Shown piece by piece: positions 42,472 to 49,689 of a DNA stretch of 49,689 nt. The stretch covers positions 1-49,689 of the forward strand of contig JANMAT010000021.1 of NCBI GenBank assembly GCA_031359995.1, read 5' to 3'. How positions within the stretch are numbered: position 1 is the first letter of the stretch; each line of letters opens with the position of its first letter. Below the pieces are notes generated by a model. The model ran no database searches and was not told the origin of the DNA. It saw only the letters and a list, made by a program, of their open reading frames with translations. The DNA comes from JANMAT01 sp031359995 (GTDB lineage Bacteria; Actinomycetota; Acidimicrobiia; Acidimicrobiales; Ilumatobacteraceae). The position numbers and the translations under genes are program-made.

Positions 42472-43830
42472 ATGTCCGACGTGCCCGGCGACCGACGTCC
42501 CAAGCGCAACGAACGCATCCCTCCCCACAACCTCGATGCCGAGCAGTCCGTGCTCGGTGCGTTGCTGCTCTCGCGCGAGGCCGTGCTCACGGTGTCGGAG
42601 ATGGGCCTGTCGGCCGACGACTTCTACCGCCCGGCCCACCAGCACGTGTACGAGGCCATGCGCGTGCTGCTGTCGGCCGGTGAGCCGGTCGACGCCGTCA
42701 CCGTGGCCGACGAGCTGCGCCGCAACGGCCTGCTCGACGAGATCGGCGGCGGCGGCTTCCTGCTGGAGCTGCAGGCGGCCACGCCGGCCATCTCGAACGC
42801 GGCGCGCTACGCCAAGATCGTGCGCGACACGGCCCTGCTGCGTCGACTCATCCGCGTCGCCGGCGAGATCGCCGAGCTCGGCTACGACGAGCCCGACGAC
42901 GTCACCAAGACGCTCGACCAGGCCGAGCAGAAGGTGTTCGACCTCGCCGAGAACCGGGTGACCGACTCCGTGAAGGAGATCAAAGAGGTCATCGGCATGG
43001 TGGTCGACGACCTCGAGCGCATCATCGAGCAGGGCCACATCCTGACCGGGGTGCCCACCGGCTACACCGACCTCGACGAGCTGCTGTCGGGCCTGCAGCC
43101 GTCCACCCTGAACGTGGTCGGCGCCCGTCCGGCCATGGGCAAGACGGCCTTCGGCCTCGGCATCGCCACGTCCATCGCCAAGACCGGCCTGCCCGTCATG
43201 GTGTTCTCGCTCGAGATGGGCCACAAGGAGCTCACCCAGCGCGTGCTCGCGTCGGAGGCCCGGGTCGACTCGCAGAAGATGCGCAACGGGCGCCTCACCC
43301 AGCAGGACTGGTCGAAGATCGGGCGGGCCATCGGCGAGCTGGAGCACGCGCCGCTGTTCATCGACGACAACCCGCTCATCACGGTCATGGAGATCCGGGC
43401 CAAGGCCCGCCGGCTCATGGCCCGCACCGGCCAGATCGGCTGCATCGTCATCGACTACCTCCAGCTCATGACCGGCCGCTCCAACGCCGAGAACCGCCAG
43501 GTCGAGGTGAGCGAGATGTCCCGCTCCCTCAAGATCCTGGCCCGTGAGCTGAGCGTGCCCATCGTGGCGCTGTCGCAGCTGTCCCGAACGCTGGAGAGCC
43601 GGGCGGACAAGCGCCCGATGCTGTCGGACCTGCGTGAGTCGGGCGCCATCGAGCAGGACGCCGACGTCGTGATGTTCCTGTACCGCGACGAGGTCTACAA
43701 CCCCGAGTCGCCCGACCGCGGCGCCGCCGAGGTCATCGTGGCCAAGCACCGCAGTGGGCCCATCGGCACCAAGCGTCTGGTGTTCCTCGGCCAGTACACG
43801 CGCTTCGACAACGCGGCCAAGGGGGCCTGA
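42472..43830 (+). CDS. dnaB: Replicative DNA helicase DnaB
   Basis: A 452-residue hexameric helicase. N-terminal domain: IPPHNLDAEQSVLGALLLS. RecA-like C-terminal domain: Walker A VGARPAMGKTAFGLG, then VFSLEMGHKELTQR, IVIDYLQLM and VALSQLSRTLESRADKRPM. No intein, unlike M. tuberculosis DnaB. It unwinds DNA at the fork; the DUF721/DciA-like protein in this window is its probable loader. ATG with GAAGGTG upstream. Confidence 0.97.
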   Translation: MSDVPGDRRPKRNERIPPHNLDAEQSVLGALLLSREAVLTVSEMGLSADDFYRPAHQHVYEAMRVLLSAGEPVDAVTVADELRRNGLLDEIGGGGFLLELQAATPAISNAARYAKIVRDTALLRRLIRVAGEIAELGYDEPDDVTKTLDQAEQKVFDLAENRVTDSVKEIKEVIGMVVDDLERIIEQGHILTGVPTGYTDLDELLSGLQPSTLNVVGARPAMGKTAFGLGIATSIAKTGLPVMVFSLEMGHKELTQRVLASEARVDSQKMRNGRLTQQDWSKIGRAIGELEHAPLFIDDNPLITVMEIRAKARRLMARTGQIGCIVIDYLQLMTGRSNAENRQVEVSEMSRSLKILARELSVPIVALSQLSRTLESRADKRPMLSDLRESGAIEQDADVVMFLYRDEVYNPESPDRGAAEVIVAKHRSGPIGTKRLVFLGQYTRFDNAAKGA

Positions 43831-43845
43831 CCGCCGGGCACTCCC

Positions 43846-43863
43846 GCCCCGGTGAACCGGGCC
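43846..43863 (+). terminator. Possible weak hairpin after dnaB
   Basis: CCCGG-TGAA-CCGGG (43848-43861) forms a short GC stem 17 bp after the dnaB stop, without a T-run. The rest of the 160-bp spacer contains ACCGGT-type short palindromes but nothing I can assign, until the TAGCGT -10 at 43978-43983. Confidence 0.35.
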
Positions 43864-43990
43864 GCGGTGCCACGACGCGTCCACCACCGGTCACGCACCG
43901 GTGCCATCCGGTGTCAGTCGTGTGACGGTGTCCGTGTCACCCGGGCCAAGGGGGTGTCGGGCCGACGGGGCCGGTCGTAGCGTCGATCCC

Positions 43991-44485
43991 GTGCTCGCAT
44001 CGGCGGCGACCTGGCAGCTCGTGGCACTGGTGATCCTCGTGGCCATCGTCGCGCCTCTGGTCAAGCTGGGCCGGCCGGGCACGATGCGCCGCCGCCATGC
44101 AGCGCCGGCCACCGACTGGTCGGCGCTGCGCCGCGAGGCGCGCGGCGCGGCCCGGCTGAGCCGTGCGGCGGCGGCCACCCTGGCGCCGCTGCCCGCGGTG
44201 CGGCCCCGTCGGCCGGCCGATCCGATGGTCGACGCGCCGCCGGCCGACGATGGTTGGCCGGCGCCGCCGTCACCGTGGCGGTCGCCGGCGACCTCGGTGT
44301 GGCCGGCCCCGGTCGGCCGGGGTTCGGCCTCGCCCACCGTCGCCCGCCCGCTGACGCCGCGCCGGCCCGCCCGGCGGGGCCCGTGGTCGCCGCCGATCGG
44401 CCTCTGTCGGCTGGCCACCGTGCTCACGCCCGACAGCTCGACGGTGGCGTGGGATCTGGCCCGACACCCCGTCGTGGTGCGCTGA
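43991..44485 (+). CDS. Hypothetical membrane-anchored protein
   Basis: A 164-residue protein with one N-terminal helix (WQLVALVILVAIVAPLVKLG), then a basic helical segment (ALRREARGAARLSRAAAATL) and a Pro/Arg/Trp-rich, low-complexity rest. No family recognised. The GTG start is 7 nt after TAGCGT, the standard leaderless arrangement, which is the best support that it is real. The long, arginine- and proline-rich C-terminal part is also what a spurious GC-rich frame would give, so the true 3' extent deserves caution. Confidence 0.5.
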   Translation: MLASAATWQLVALVILVAIVAPLVKLGRPGTMRRRHAAPATDWSALRREARGAARLSRAAAATLAPLPAVRPRRPADPMVDAPPADDGWPAPPSPWRSPATSVWPAPVGRGSASPTVARPLTPRRPARRGPWSPPIGLCRLATVLTPDSSTVAWDLARHPVVVR

Positions 44486-44510
44486 TCGACCGCGCCCGGG
44501 CCGGACACGG

Positions 44511-44641
44511 CTATGCCGTGATGCCGACGAAGGTGACGAGCTCGGCGAGCACCTGATCGAACCAGGCGTCGCGGTCGGTGATGATCGTGTCGAGATGGCC
44601 GAACAGCTCGAAGCTGATGCTGCCGAACAACTGGCTCCGCG
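44511..44641 (-). pseudogene. TetR-family regulator, C-terminal remnant
   Basis: The minus strand encodes a 43-residue end ...QLFGSISFELFGHLDTIITD then DAWFDQVLAELVTFVGITA and TAG. This matches the typical C-terminus of TetR/AcrR regulators (QLFGxISFELFGHL...D.dayFd...). The reading frame continues upstream without stops but changes to low-complexity sequence that overlaps the sense frame of the neighbouring epimerase remnant, and no TetR DNA-binding domain exists. The N-terminal three quarters are missing. Family assignment rests on this one motif. Confidence 0.55.
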
Positions 44642-44912
44642 CGAGACGGTGGCCATGCTGGCCGCGGCGGCCGGCCGGCCCAGTGCCAAGGTCAGCGTGC
44701 CGCCGAGGTTCGCCCTGTGGTTGGCCGGCCGGGTGGTGCCCGTGGTGCGCGAGCTGCGCGAGACGAGCCACCAGTTCGCGCACGACTGGGTGCTCGACGG
44801 TTCGCGTGCCGAGCGCACCTTCGGGCTGCGGGCCACGCCGCTGGCCGACGCCGCGGCGGCCACGGTCGCCTGGTACCGGCACGGCCCGACGCGCGACGCG
44901 GTGTCGGCGTAG
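44595..44912 (+). pseudogene. NAD-dependent epimerase/dehydratase, C-terminal remnant
   Basis: A 105-codon frame whose residues from about 13 on (PRETVAMLAAAAGRPSAKVS, LWLAGRVVPVVRELRETSHQ, WVLDGSRAERTFGLRATPL, then ATVAWYRHG) match the last 90 residues of extended short-chain dehydrogenases/epimerases. The Rossmann NAD-binding part and the YxxxK active site are absent. The first dozen residues overlap the TetR remnant on the other strand, so the truncation point is about 44630-44642. An ATG makes it look like a small gene, but I regard it as a deletion remnant. Confidence 0.6.
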
Positions 44913-44922
44913 GGTCCGGCCC

Positions 44923-45456
44923 GTGCGGAAGCGGAACCCGGTCATCTTCGTCATCGTCGGGTTCGCGGTGCTGCTGGGGCTGGTGCTGGTGCTGGGCAAC
45001 GCCCGTCGGGCCCAGGACGACCCGGCGTTGGCCACCACCAGCCGCCCGGCCACGATCACGCCGTCAACCCTGCGGCCGGCTACGAGCACCACCGCGCCCG
45101 GCAGCCCGACCACGGCGACCACCACGGCCCGAGCGACCACCACGGTCACGTTGGCACCGGGTGTCACGGTGCCCAAGGGCATGCGCAGCGTGCGGGCCAG
45201 CGCGCTACCGCCGGAGGCGCGCACGACACTGGGGCTCATCGCGTCGGACGGGCCGTTCCCGTACGACCAGGACGGCGTCGTGTTCCAGAACCGCGAGCAG
45301 CACCTGCCGACGAAGGCCAACGGCTACTACCACGAGTTCACGGTGGAGACGCCCGGCTCGCCCGACCGCGGTGCCCGCCGCATCATCACGGGCGAAGCCG
45401 GTGAGCGCTTCTACACCGACGACCACTACGACACGTTCCGCTGGGTCGTGCCGTGA
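44923..45456 (+). CDS. Membrane-anchored or secreted guanyl-specific ribonuclease (RNase Sa/barnase type)
   Basis: A 177-residue protein with a signal anchor (NPVIFVIVGFAVLLGLVLVLG), a 50-residue Thr/Pro/Ala linker and a C-terminal RNase domain of the microbial N1/T1 family. The catalytic set of RNase Sa is visible: Glu in YYHEFTVETPG, Arg in DRGARRIITG and His in TDDHYDTFRW. The substrate-side loop is FPYDQDGVVFQNREQHLP. It would cleave RNA 3' of G. The barstar gene overlaps its stop (GTGA), so the inhibitor is co-translated. The anchor puts the enzyme outside the membrane; the cytoplasmic inhibitor protects the producer before export. GTG follows TAGGGT by 7 nt. Confidence 0.88.
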   Translation: MRKRNPVIFVIVGFAVLLGLVLVLGNARRAQDDPALATTSRPATITPSTLRPATSTTAPGSPTTATTTARATTTVTLAPGVTVPKGMRSVRASALPPEARTTLGLIASDGPFPYDQDGVVFQNREQHLPTKANGYYHEFTVETPGSPDRGARRIITGEAGERFYTDDHYDTFRWVVP

Positions 45457-45872
45457 ACGCCCGTCTGGCGCGCCTCGTGCACACCGGCGCGGTGCGCGGC
45501 GCCCGCCAGCTGGTCACCACCGAGCTCGCGGGCACGGTGACCGCCGCGCTCGAAGCCCACGACTGGCGCACGTGGCCGCTCGACACCCACGCCGCCGCCG
45601 ACAAGGCCGCGTTCCTGCGGGCGGCCGCGGTCGCCTTCGCCCTGCCCGACTGGTTCGGCCACAACTGGGACGCGCTCGTCGACGCGCTGCGCCAACTACC
45701 GGCGGGCGCGCCCCGTGCCGCCGTGGTGTGGACGGGCGCGGCATCGTTGTCGGCCCACGACCCCGACACGTTCGCCACCGCGCTCGAGATCCTGCACGAG
45801 GCGGCCGAGGCCGCAGGCATCGTCGTGCTGCTGGTGACGCCCACAGCGCTGCCCGGCGTGCGGCCGCTCTGA
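45453..45872 (+). CDS. Barstar family ribonuclease inhibitor
   Basis: A 139-residue protein with the barstar core: WRTWPLDTHAAADKAAFLRA (helix 1), the hallmark DWFGHNWDALVDALRQLP that blocks the RNase active site, and a C-terminal strand region (GIVVLLVTPTALPG). The first 25 residues are an extra basic extension. It is the cognate inhibitor of the ribonuclease encoded immediately upstream, with GTGA overlap; the pairing in one operon is strong contextual evidence. Confidence 0.92.
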   Translation: MNARLARLVHTGAVRGARQLVTTELAGTVTAALEAHDWRTWPLDTHAAADKAAFLRAAAVAFALPDWFGHNWDALVDALRQLPAGAPRAAVVWTGAASLSAHDPDTFATALEILHEAAEAAGIVVLLVTPTALPGVRPL

Positions 45873-46038
45873 GCGAGCGGCGAGGCGTGCAGGACAGGCG
45901 GCGGGACGATGGGCGTGCACCGGGAGGACCGGGCGATGTGGATCCCACCGCCCCGTCTCCTGCGAGTGTCAGCAGTGGGCGAGACCACCGACACCCGACT
46001 GGATCGGCGCGGGGTGAGGTCCGCTGAGGGCCACGTGA

Positions 46039-46084
46039 TCAAGAGATGCACAAACGCCTGGGCGCACCGCTGCCGATCTCTTGA
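46039..46084. repeat. 9-bp inverted repeat with 28-nt centre
   Basis: TCAAGAGAT (46039-46047) and ATCTCTTGA (46076-46084) are perfect reverse complements, AT-richer than their surroundings. This could be the closing stem of a structured RNA or a protein-binding site; nothing else identifies it. Confidence 0.5.
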
Positions 46085-46137
46085 CCGCGCACCGATCCGT
46101 TCCAGAAGGTCGTCGGTCATGATGATGAGCGGGGAAA

Positions 46138-46162
46138 GGGCCGGGGTGGCGGACCCCGGCCC
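46138..46162. terminator. Strong GC hairpin in the barstar-downstream interval
   Basis: GGGCCGGGGT (46138-46147), GGCGG loop, ACCCCGGCCC (46153-46162): a perfect 10-bp stem, flanked by GAGCGGGG and GCTCCCC which can lengthen it imperfectly. No T-run. Probable terminator for the rightward RNase-barstar transcript. Confidence 0.55.
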
Positions 46163-46281
46163 GCTCCCCAGGGCTGACGAAGCGTGCCGGCGGCCGGCGG
46201 GACTTCGGTGCTGGTGGCAGCCATCATGGTGTCGGTGGCCGCCGCGTCCGGGGGCCGCGTGCTCGTGACGGGAGAACACCG

Positions 46282-46509
46282 ATGATCGCCGCCTCTGACC
46301 CTGGCCTGTTCCTGGGCAAGGACCTGCTGGCGTGGCTGGTGCTCGCCCTCGGTGGGGCACTGGTGGCCGGCAACGTGATGGCGCTGGTGCGCCCGCCGCC
46401 CCAGGCCAAGGACGGCGACCTGGTGCGGGCGCCACTGCGGCGCAGCGTCACGATGATCGTGGTCGGTGGCGTCGCCGCCCTCTGGGCCCTCGCGTCGCTC
46501 GTGACCTGA
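46282..46509 (+). CDS. Small two-helix membrane protein
   Basis: A 75-residue protein with two hydrophobic helices (LLAWLVLALGGALVAGNVMAL and SVTMIVVGGVAALWALASLV) joined by a polar loop (RPPPQAKDGDLVRAPLRR). No family recognised. ATG at 46282 is preceded by GGGAGA at 6 nt. Isolated, on the plus strand, convergent with the lipoprotein gene. Confidence 0.65.
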   Translation: MIAASDPGLFLGKDLLAWLVLALGGALVAGNVMALVRPPPQAKDGDLVRAPLRRSVTMIVVGGVAALWALASLVT

Positions 46510-46529
46510 GCGCGGGGCCCGGGCGCCTG

Positions 46530-46940
46530 TCAGCCGATGGCGGCGGTGGCGGCGTCGGCGTCGGCCAATGCGGCGTCGGCGTCGGCCACGGCCTTGTCGG
46601 CCTCGGCGATGACCTGATCGGTCTGCGCCGCGGTGCGCGCCGCTCCGGCGACCGGTGCCGCCGGCGTGGCCGGCGGCTCGGACGTGATCGCGGTGGTGGC
46701 GGTGGCCGCCGGCGTGGCCGGAGCGATCGTGGTGGGCACCGCCGGCGTCGCGGTCGTGGCCCTGCCCGTCGCGTCGCCCCCGGCGCCCGCGGTGGCCGCG
46801 GTGGTGGGGGAGCGCACCTCGTCGACGGTGGCGCCGCGCCCACCCGCACTTGCGCAGCCGGCCAGCACCACCAGCGCGCCCGCGACGGCGACGGCGGACA
46901 GGTGGGTGCGGGAACGGGGCAGCAGCAGGCGACGGGTCAT
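46530..46940 (-). CDS. Putative lipoprotein with low-complexity linker
   Basis: A 136-residue protein: basic signal (TRRLLLPRSR), hydrophobic core (LSAVAVAGALVVLAGC) with lipobox LAGC, then a Thr/Ala/Pro-rich region and a C-terminal Ala/Asp/Glu helix (TDQVIAEADKAVADADAALA) likely to be a coiled coil. No family recognised. ATG 46940 with GGAGGA at 5 nt fixes the start; an in-frame ATG/GTG 20 codons upstream is less good. Divergent from hisC. Confidence 0.65.
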   Translation of the reverse strand: MTRRLLLPRSRTHLSAVAVAGALVVLAGCASAGGRGATVDEVRSPTTAATAGAGGDATGRATTATPAVPTTIAPATPAATATTAITSEPPATPAAPVAGAARTAAQTDQVIAEADKAVADADAALADADAATAAIG

Positions 46941-47051
46941 GGTTCCTCCTCGGTCCTGGGCTATCGGCACGTTCCCCCGGGGTCGTGAAGGGCGCGCCAC
47001 GAGGTCGTGAGGGATTCATGAGGGCCCGGGGCGGTGGGGCAAGCTGGAGCG

Positions 47052-48170
47052 GTGAGCGATCTTCCCCAGCCCCGCCCGAACGTGGCCGCCCTTCCGCTGT
47101 ACAAGCCGGGCCGGTCGGCCGAGGCAGCCATGCGCGAGCACGCGCTCGACAGTGCCGTCAAGTTGGCTTCGAACGAGAACCCGTTCGACCCGCTGCCCGC
47201 GGCGCGCCGCGCGCTGGCCGACGCCGCCGACGAGCTGAACCGGTACCCCGACCATCGCGCCACCGCGGTGCGCGAGGCGCTGGCCGGGCGGTTCGGCCGC
47301 ACCGCGGACGAGATCGCGGTGGGGTGCGGCTCGGTCGGCCTGCTGCAGCAGCTCATGCTCACCTACGTCGATCCGGGCGACGAGGTCGTGTACGGCTGGC
47401 GCAGCTTCGAGGCCTACCCGATCTACACCCAGACCGTGGGCGGGGTGATCGTGGCGGTGCCCAACCGGGCCGACGAGCACCTGGACATGGCCGGCATCAC
47501 CACAGCGGTGAGCGAGCGGACCAAGGTCGTGATGGTCACGTCACCGAACAACCCCACGGGCACCACGGTGACGCATGCCGACATGGTGGCGCTCATGGGC
47601 GCCACGCCGCCGTCCACGCTCGTGGTGCTCGACGAGGCCTACCACGAGTACATCACCGCGCCCGACGCGCCCCGGGCGTTGGAGCTGCAGGCCCAGCACC
47701 CGAACCTGGTGGTGCTGCGCACGTTCTCGAAGGCCTACGGCCTGGCCGCGCTGCGCATCGGCTACCTGGTGGGTCACGCCGACGTGGTGGCCGCGGTCGA
47801 CCGGGTGCTCATCCCGTTCGCGGTGAACGGCTTCGCCCAGCGCGCCGCGGTGGCGTCGTTGGCGGCCCAGCACGAGCTCGACGAGCGGGTGCGGGCCACG
47901 TTGGCCGAGCGCGACCGCGTGGTGGCCGAGATCGCCGGCCTCGGCATCCCCAGCCCCGACGCCCAGGCCAACTTCGTGTGGCTGCCCGTGGGCGAGCCGG
48001 CGCTGGCGCTGGCGGCCGAGCTGGAAGGGCGCGGCGTGGTGACCCGCCCCTTCGCCGTTGAAGGGGTGCGGGTCACCATCGGCACGCCCGCCGAGAACGA
48101 CCGGTTCCTCGCCGCCATCGCCTCGCTGGTGGAGCCGCTGGGCCTGCGCGGCCCGGCTACGACAGCTTGA
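47052..48170 (+). CDS. hisC: Histidinol-phosphate aminotransferase-like PLP enzyme
   Basis: A 372-residue fold-type I aminotransferase: KLASNENPF start typical of HisC, SPNNPTGTTVTHADM with the PLP Asn, VVLDEAYHEYI, and the PLP Lys in RTFSKAYGLAALRIGYLVG. HisC converts histidinol phosphate to imidazole acetol phosphate; some relatives act on aromatic amino acids, and no other his gene is near, so substrate is not certain. The GTG at 47052 is 6 nt after CAAGCT; a GTG 6 codons upstream is possible. Tail overlaps the protease gene by 14 bp. Confidence 0.9.
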   Translation: MSDLPQPRPNVAALPLYKPGRSAEAAMREHALDSAVKLASNENPFDPLPAARRALADAADELNRYPDHRATAVREALAGRFGRTADEIAVGCGSVGLLQQLMLTYVDPGDEVVYGWRSFEAYPIYTQTVGGVIVAVPNRADEHLDMAGITTAVSERTKVVMVTSPNNPTGTTVTHADMVALMGATPPSTLVVLDEAYHEYITAPDAPRALELQAQHPNLVVLRTFSKAYGLAALRIGYLVGHADVVAAVDRVLIPFAVNGFAQRAAVASLAAQHELDERVRATLAERDRVVAEIAGLGIPSPDAQANFVWLPVGEPALALAAELEGRGVVTRPFAVEGVRVTIGTPAENDRFLAAIASLVEPLGLRGPATTA

Positions 48171-49029
48171 CGCCGTAGGCCTCGGTGAAGGCCTTCGTGG
48201 CGTAGGCGACGGTGGCGTAGGCGAAGCCGCTGTCGCCCCAGCCGGTGCCCCACGAGTTGCGCACGATGAAGTGGGTGGCCGTGTAGCCCACCAGCGACAC
48301 GGCGTGACCGCCGCGGCCGTTGCCGACGTACTTGGTGAGGATGCCGTTCTTGCCGACGTTGTCCCACGTGCCGTCCACGTCGAGGCGCACGAGGATGGGC
48401 CCGACCTCGGCCAGCCACCGCTTCCAGTCCTCGGGCTGCAGGCGGTAGTAGCTGGCGATCTTGCGGTTGGCGGCGATGGCGTAGAACGTCTTGACGTCGC
48501 CGGCGTACAGACCGTTGCCCATGAACGGGAGCATGTCGTCGGGGACGACGCCGAACTTGCGGGCCACGTCGAGCGCCGCCTTCAGCGTGGTGCCGTCGCC
48601 GTCGATGAACGTGGTGGCGGTGGAGGTGAGCGCGTCGGTCTCCTTGGCCGCCATCCAGATGTAGCGGACCGAGAGCGGGGTGCCGTTGTCGAGACGGCTC
48701 GCCTTCACGAAGTGCCACCGCAGGATGCTGCCGGCGGTGGCCTGGCCCACGCACGAGCCGGTGGAGCCCTGGTCGAGGATGGGCCACCAGGTGTCGTCGC
48801 GCAGGTCGACCCGGGCGGGGATGGGGCCGGCGGCGGCGACGGCGCCGGCGGCGGCGGCTTGCTCGACGCCCCAGTCCTGGTCGGTGTTGGGCGACGGCAG
48901 CACGTTCAGGATGCGCGTGACGCCACCGCCGGCCTTCGCCTTCCTGGTGGTCGCCTTCTTGGTGGCGACCTTCGGTTCGGCCTTGCCCTCGCTGGTGGCC
49001 TTCTTCCCGGTGGCCTTCTTGGCGCTCAT
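48157..49029 (-). CDS. Papain-like (C1 family) cysteine peptidase with basic N-terminal tail
   Basis: A 290-residue protein. The C1 catalytic set is complete: Gln/Cys in ILDQGSTGSCVGQATAGSIL, His in GGHAVSLVGYTATHF and Asn in VRNSWGTGWGDSGFAY. The N-terminus has no signal peptide or typical prodomain but a Lys/Ala/Thr tail (KKATGKKATSEGKAEPKVAT, KKATTRKAKAGGG) like histone H1/HU extensions. Bacterial C1 members of this size are scattered; role unknown, possibly cytoplasmic or nucleoid-associated. AAGGAGT lies 5 nt before the ATG at 49029; a longer upstream frame is a shadow of the GNAT gene. Confidence 0.88.
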   Translation of the reverse strand: MSAKKATGKKATSEGKAEPKVATKKATTRKAKAGGGVTRILNVLPSPNTDQDWGVEQAAAAGAVAAAGPIPARVDLRDDTWWPILDQGSTGSCVGQATAGSILRWHFVKASRLDNGTPLSVRYIWMAAKETDALTSTATTFIDGDGTTLKAALDVARKFGVVPDDMLPFMGNGLYAGDVKTFYAIAANRKIASYYRLQPEDWKRWLAEVGPILVRLDVDGTWDNVGKNGILTKYVGNGRGGHAVSLVGYTATHFIVRNSWGTGWGDSGFAYATVAYATKAFTEAYGVKLS

Positions 49030-49085
49030 CGGCACTCCTTCCGTGTGGTGTTGAGGAGATCTTGCGACCGTCGCTGATACGCGCG

Positions 49086-49649
49086 TCAGGGGCGAGCGAC
49101 CTTCTGTCGGCTGGCCCACGCCTCCCGGCGCATCCGCCAGATGACCGTGACGCCCTGCTCGTAGGGCGCCAGCACGGCGCAGGGCTCCTCGCCGATGCGC
49201 AGGTAGCCGAGCGCGGCGGGCACCCGGCCGCTGGCCAGGTTGGCCCGGTCGTGGTGGATCTCGACGAAGGCGACGTGCGGCAGGGCGAAGGCCGCGGTGG
49301 TGAGCCCCTGGGCGGCGGCCGTGGCGTAGCCCCGCCGGAGATGGCCGGCGTGCACCCAGTAGCCGATCTCGAGCCCCGGCCCGGTGAGGCGGGCGTGAAG
49401 GCCACAGCCACCGACGACGACGTCGTCGAGCCACACGCCGAAGTGGTGGTCGGTGCCGGCCAACCAGGCCTCGTGCCACCCGGCCAGCAGGGCCCGCCGG
49501 GCGGCGGGGTCGAGAGGTTCGTGGGCCGCCCACGGCATCCACGGCCGCAGGTGGTGGACGCTGTCGAGGATGGCGGCCGACAGTGCGTCGGCGTCGTCCA
49601 CGCTCCACCGCCTCAGGGTGAGGGGACCCGCCGAGATCCGTTCCTGCAC
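49086..49649 (-). CDS. GNAT family N-acetyltransferase (RimJ/RimL type)
   Basis: A 187-residue acetyltransferase: LTLRRWSVDDADALSAAI start, GVWLDDVVVGGCGLHARL, GLEIGYWVHAGHLRRGYATA (acetyl-CoA loop RRGYAT) and HHDRANLASGRVPAALGYL. RimJ/RimL-like enzymes acetylate protein N-termini or small molecules. GTG at 49649 is chosen because TTG at 49670 adds an unconserved stretch. The gene end near the window edge looks complete. Confidence 0.85.
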   Translation of the reverse strand: MQERISAGPLTLRRWSVDDADALSAAILDSVHHLRPWMPWAAHEPLDPAARRALLAGWHEAWLAGTDHHFGVWLDDVVVGGCGLHARLTGPGLEIGYWVHAGHLRRGYATAAAQGLTTAAFALPHVAFVEIHHDRANLASGRVPAALGYLRIGEEPCAVLAPYEQGVTVIWRMRREAWASRQKVARP

Positions 49650-49689
49650 CCTCGAAGGATGCTCACGCAACGTGGTGCGCTGTCAACCG

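Larger units (their letters stand above)
45873..46281. other. 409-bp interval without a confident gene
   Basis: Open frames exist on both strands but have no recognisable domain, start signal or plausible composition. Two structured elements stand out: TCAAGAGAT (46039-46047) with ATCTCTTGA (46076-46084), and the GC hairpin at 46138-46162. The interval could hold a terminator region, a small RNA, or decayed sequence. Confidence 0.5.

Noticed and set aside
40950..43830. Intein or intron in dnaB or neighbouring genes linked to the LAGLIDADG-like protein
   Set aside because: dnaB is 452 residues and continuous through its motifs; gyrA, gyrB and recF are also of normal length.
45386..46435. A 349-codon minus-strand frame over barstar and the following gap
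   Set aside because: It is antisense to barstar, Arg/Pro/Ser-rich without any domain, and has no start signal.

Overview
The window is GC-rich, gene-dense bacterial chromosome from around the replication origin of an actinobacterium. dnaA, dnaN, recF, a DUF721 gene, gyrB and gyrA run leftwards (18-19 kb down to 10.8 kb). rpmH, rnpA, yidD, yidC, jag, an rsmG-like gene, parA and parB run rightwards (20-25.7 kb). Further right lie trxB-trxA-cwlM-like, an ECF sigma/anti-sigma pair, pcnA, then rpsF-ssb-rpsR-rplI-dnaB. This is the gene content flanking oriC in Mycobacterium, brought close together. DUF3566, DUF5318 and DUF6049-type genes support Actinomycetota. A deep lineage such as Acidimicrobiia is my inference, not shown by the sequence.

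Left arm (1-10.8 kb): two hydrolases; a Zur-znuBBCA zinc uptake operon with four-base stop/start overlaps; a ferritin-like protein; a histidine phosphatase; a protein with a ribbon-helix-helix-like C-terminus preceded by four 8-bp tandem repeats; a saccharopine-dehydrogenase-like protein with a 45-residue membrane protein; tRNA-Ile(GAT); a DUF3566 protein and a TadE/TadG-like protein. Centre: gyrA/gyrB/recF/dnaN/dnaA, with DnaA-box clusters on both sides of dnaA. Between rsmG and parA sit a small LAGLIDADG-like protein and a 66-bp near-palindrome whose outer arms resemble parS.

Right arm (25.8-38.5 kb): a minus-strand chain corresponds to the M. tuberculosis Rv3909-Rv3915 block (DUF6049, kinase with extracellular domain, sigma, anti-sigma, trxB, trxA, cwlM-like). 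The MurJ flippase that is fused to the kinase-like domain in Rv3910 is absent here, and the kinase keeps its catalytic residues. Then come a histone-deacetylase-like hydrolase, pcnA, a methyltransferase, a DUF5318 gene, and a LacI regulator followed by a promoter carrying a consensus LacI-type operator. The rpsF-dnaB block follows, then a more variable stretch: a head-to-head pair of truncated TetR and epimerase genes, a membrane-anchored RNase Sa/barnase-type ribonuclease overlapping a barstar inhibitor, small membrane and lipoproteins, a hisC-like gene, a papain-like protease without a signal peptide, and a GNAT acetyltransferase.

Two genome-wide habits stand out. Many start codons lie only 5-10 nt after a TANNNT -10 hexamer, which implies leaderless transcripts. 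Genes within operons overlap as ATGA, GTGA or TGATG, and in three places the conserved N-terminus can only be kept by a non-standard (CTG-type) start. I saw no insertion sequence, prophage or CRISPR array.
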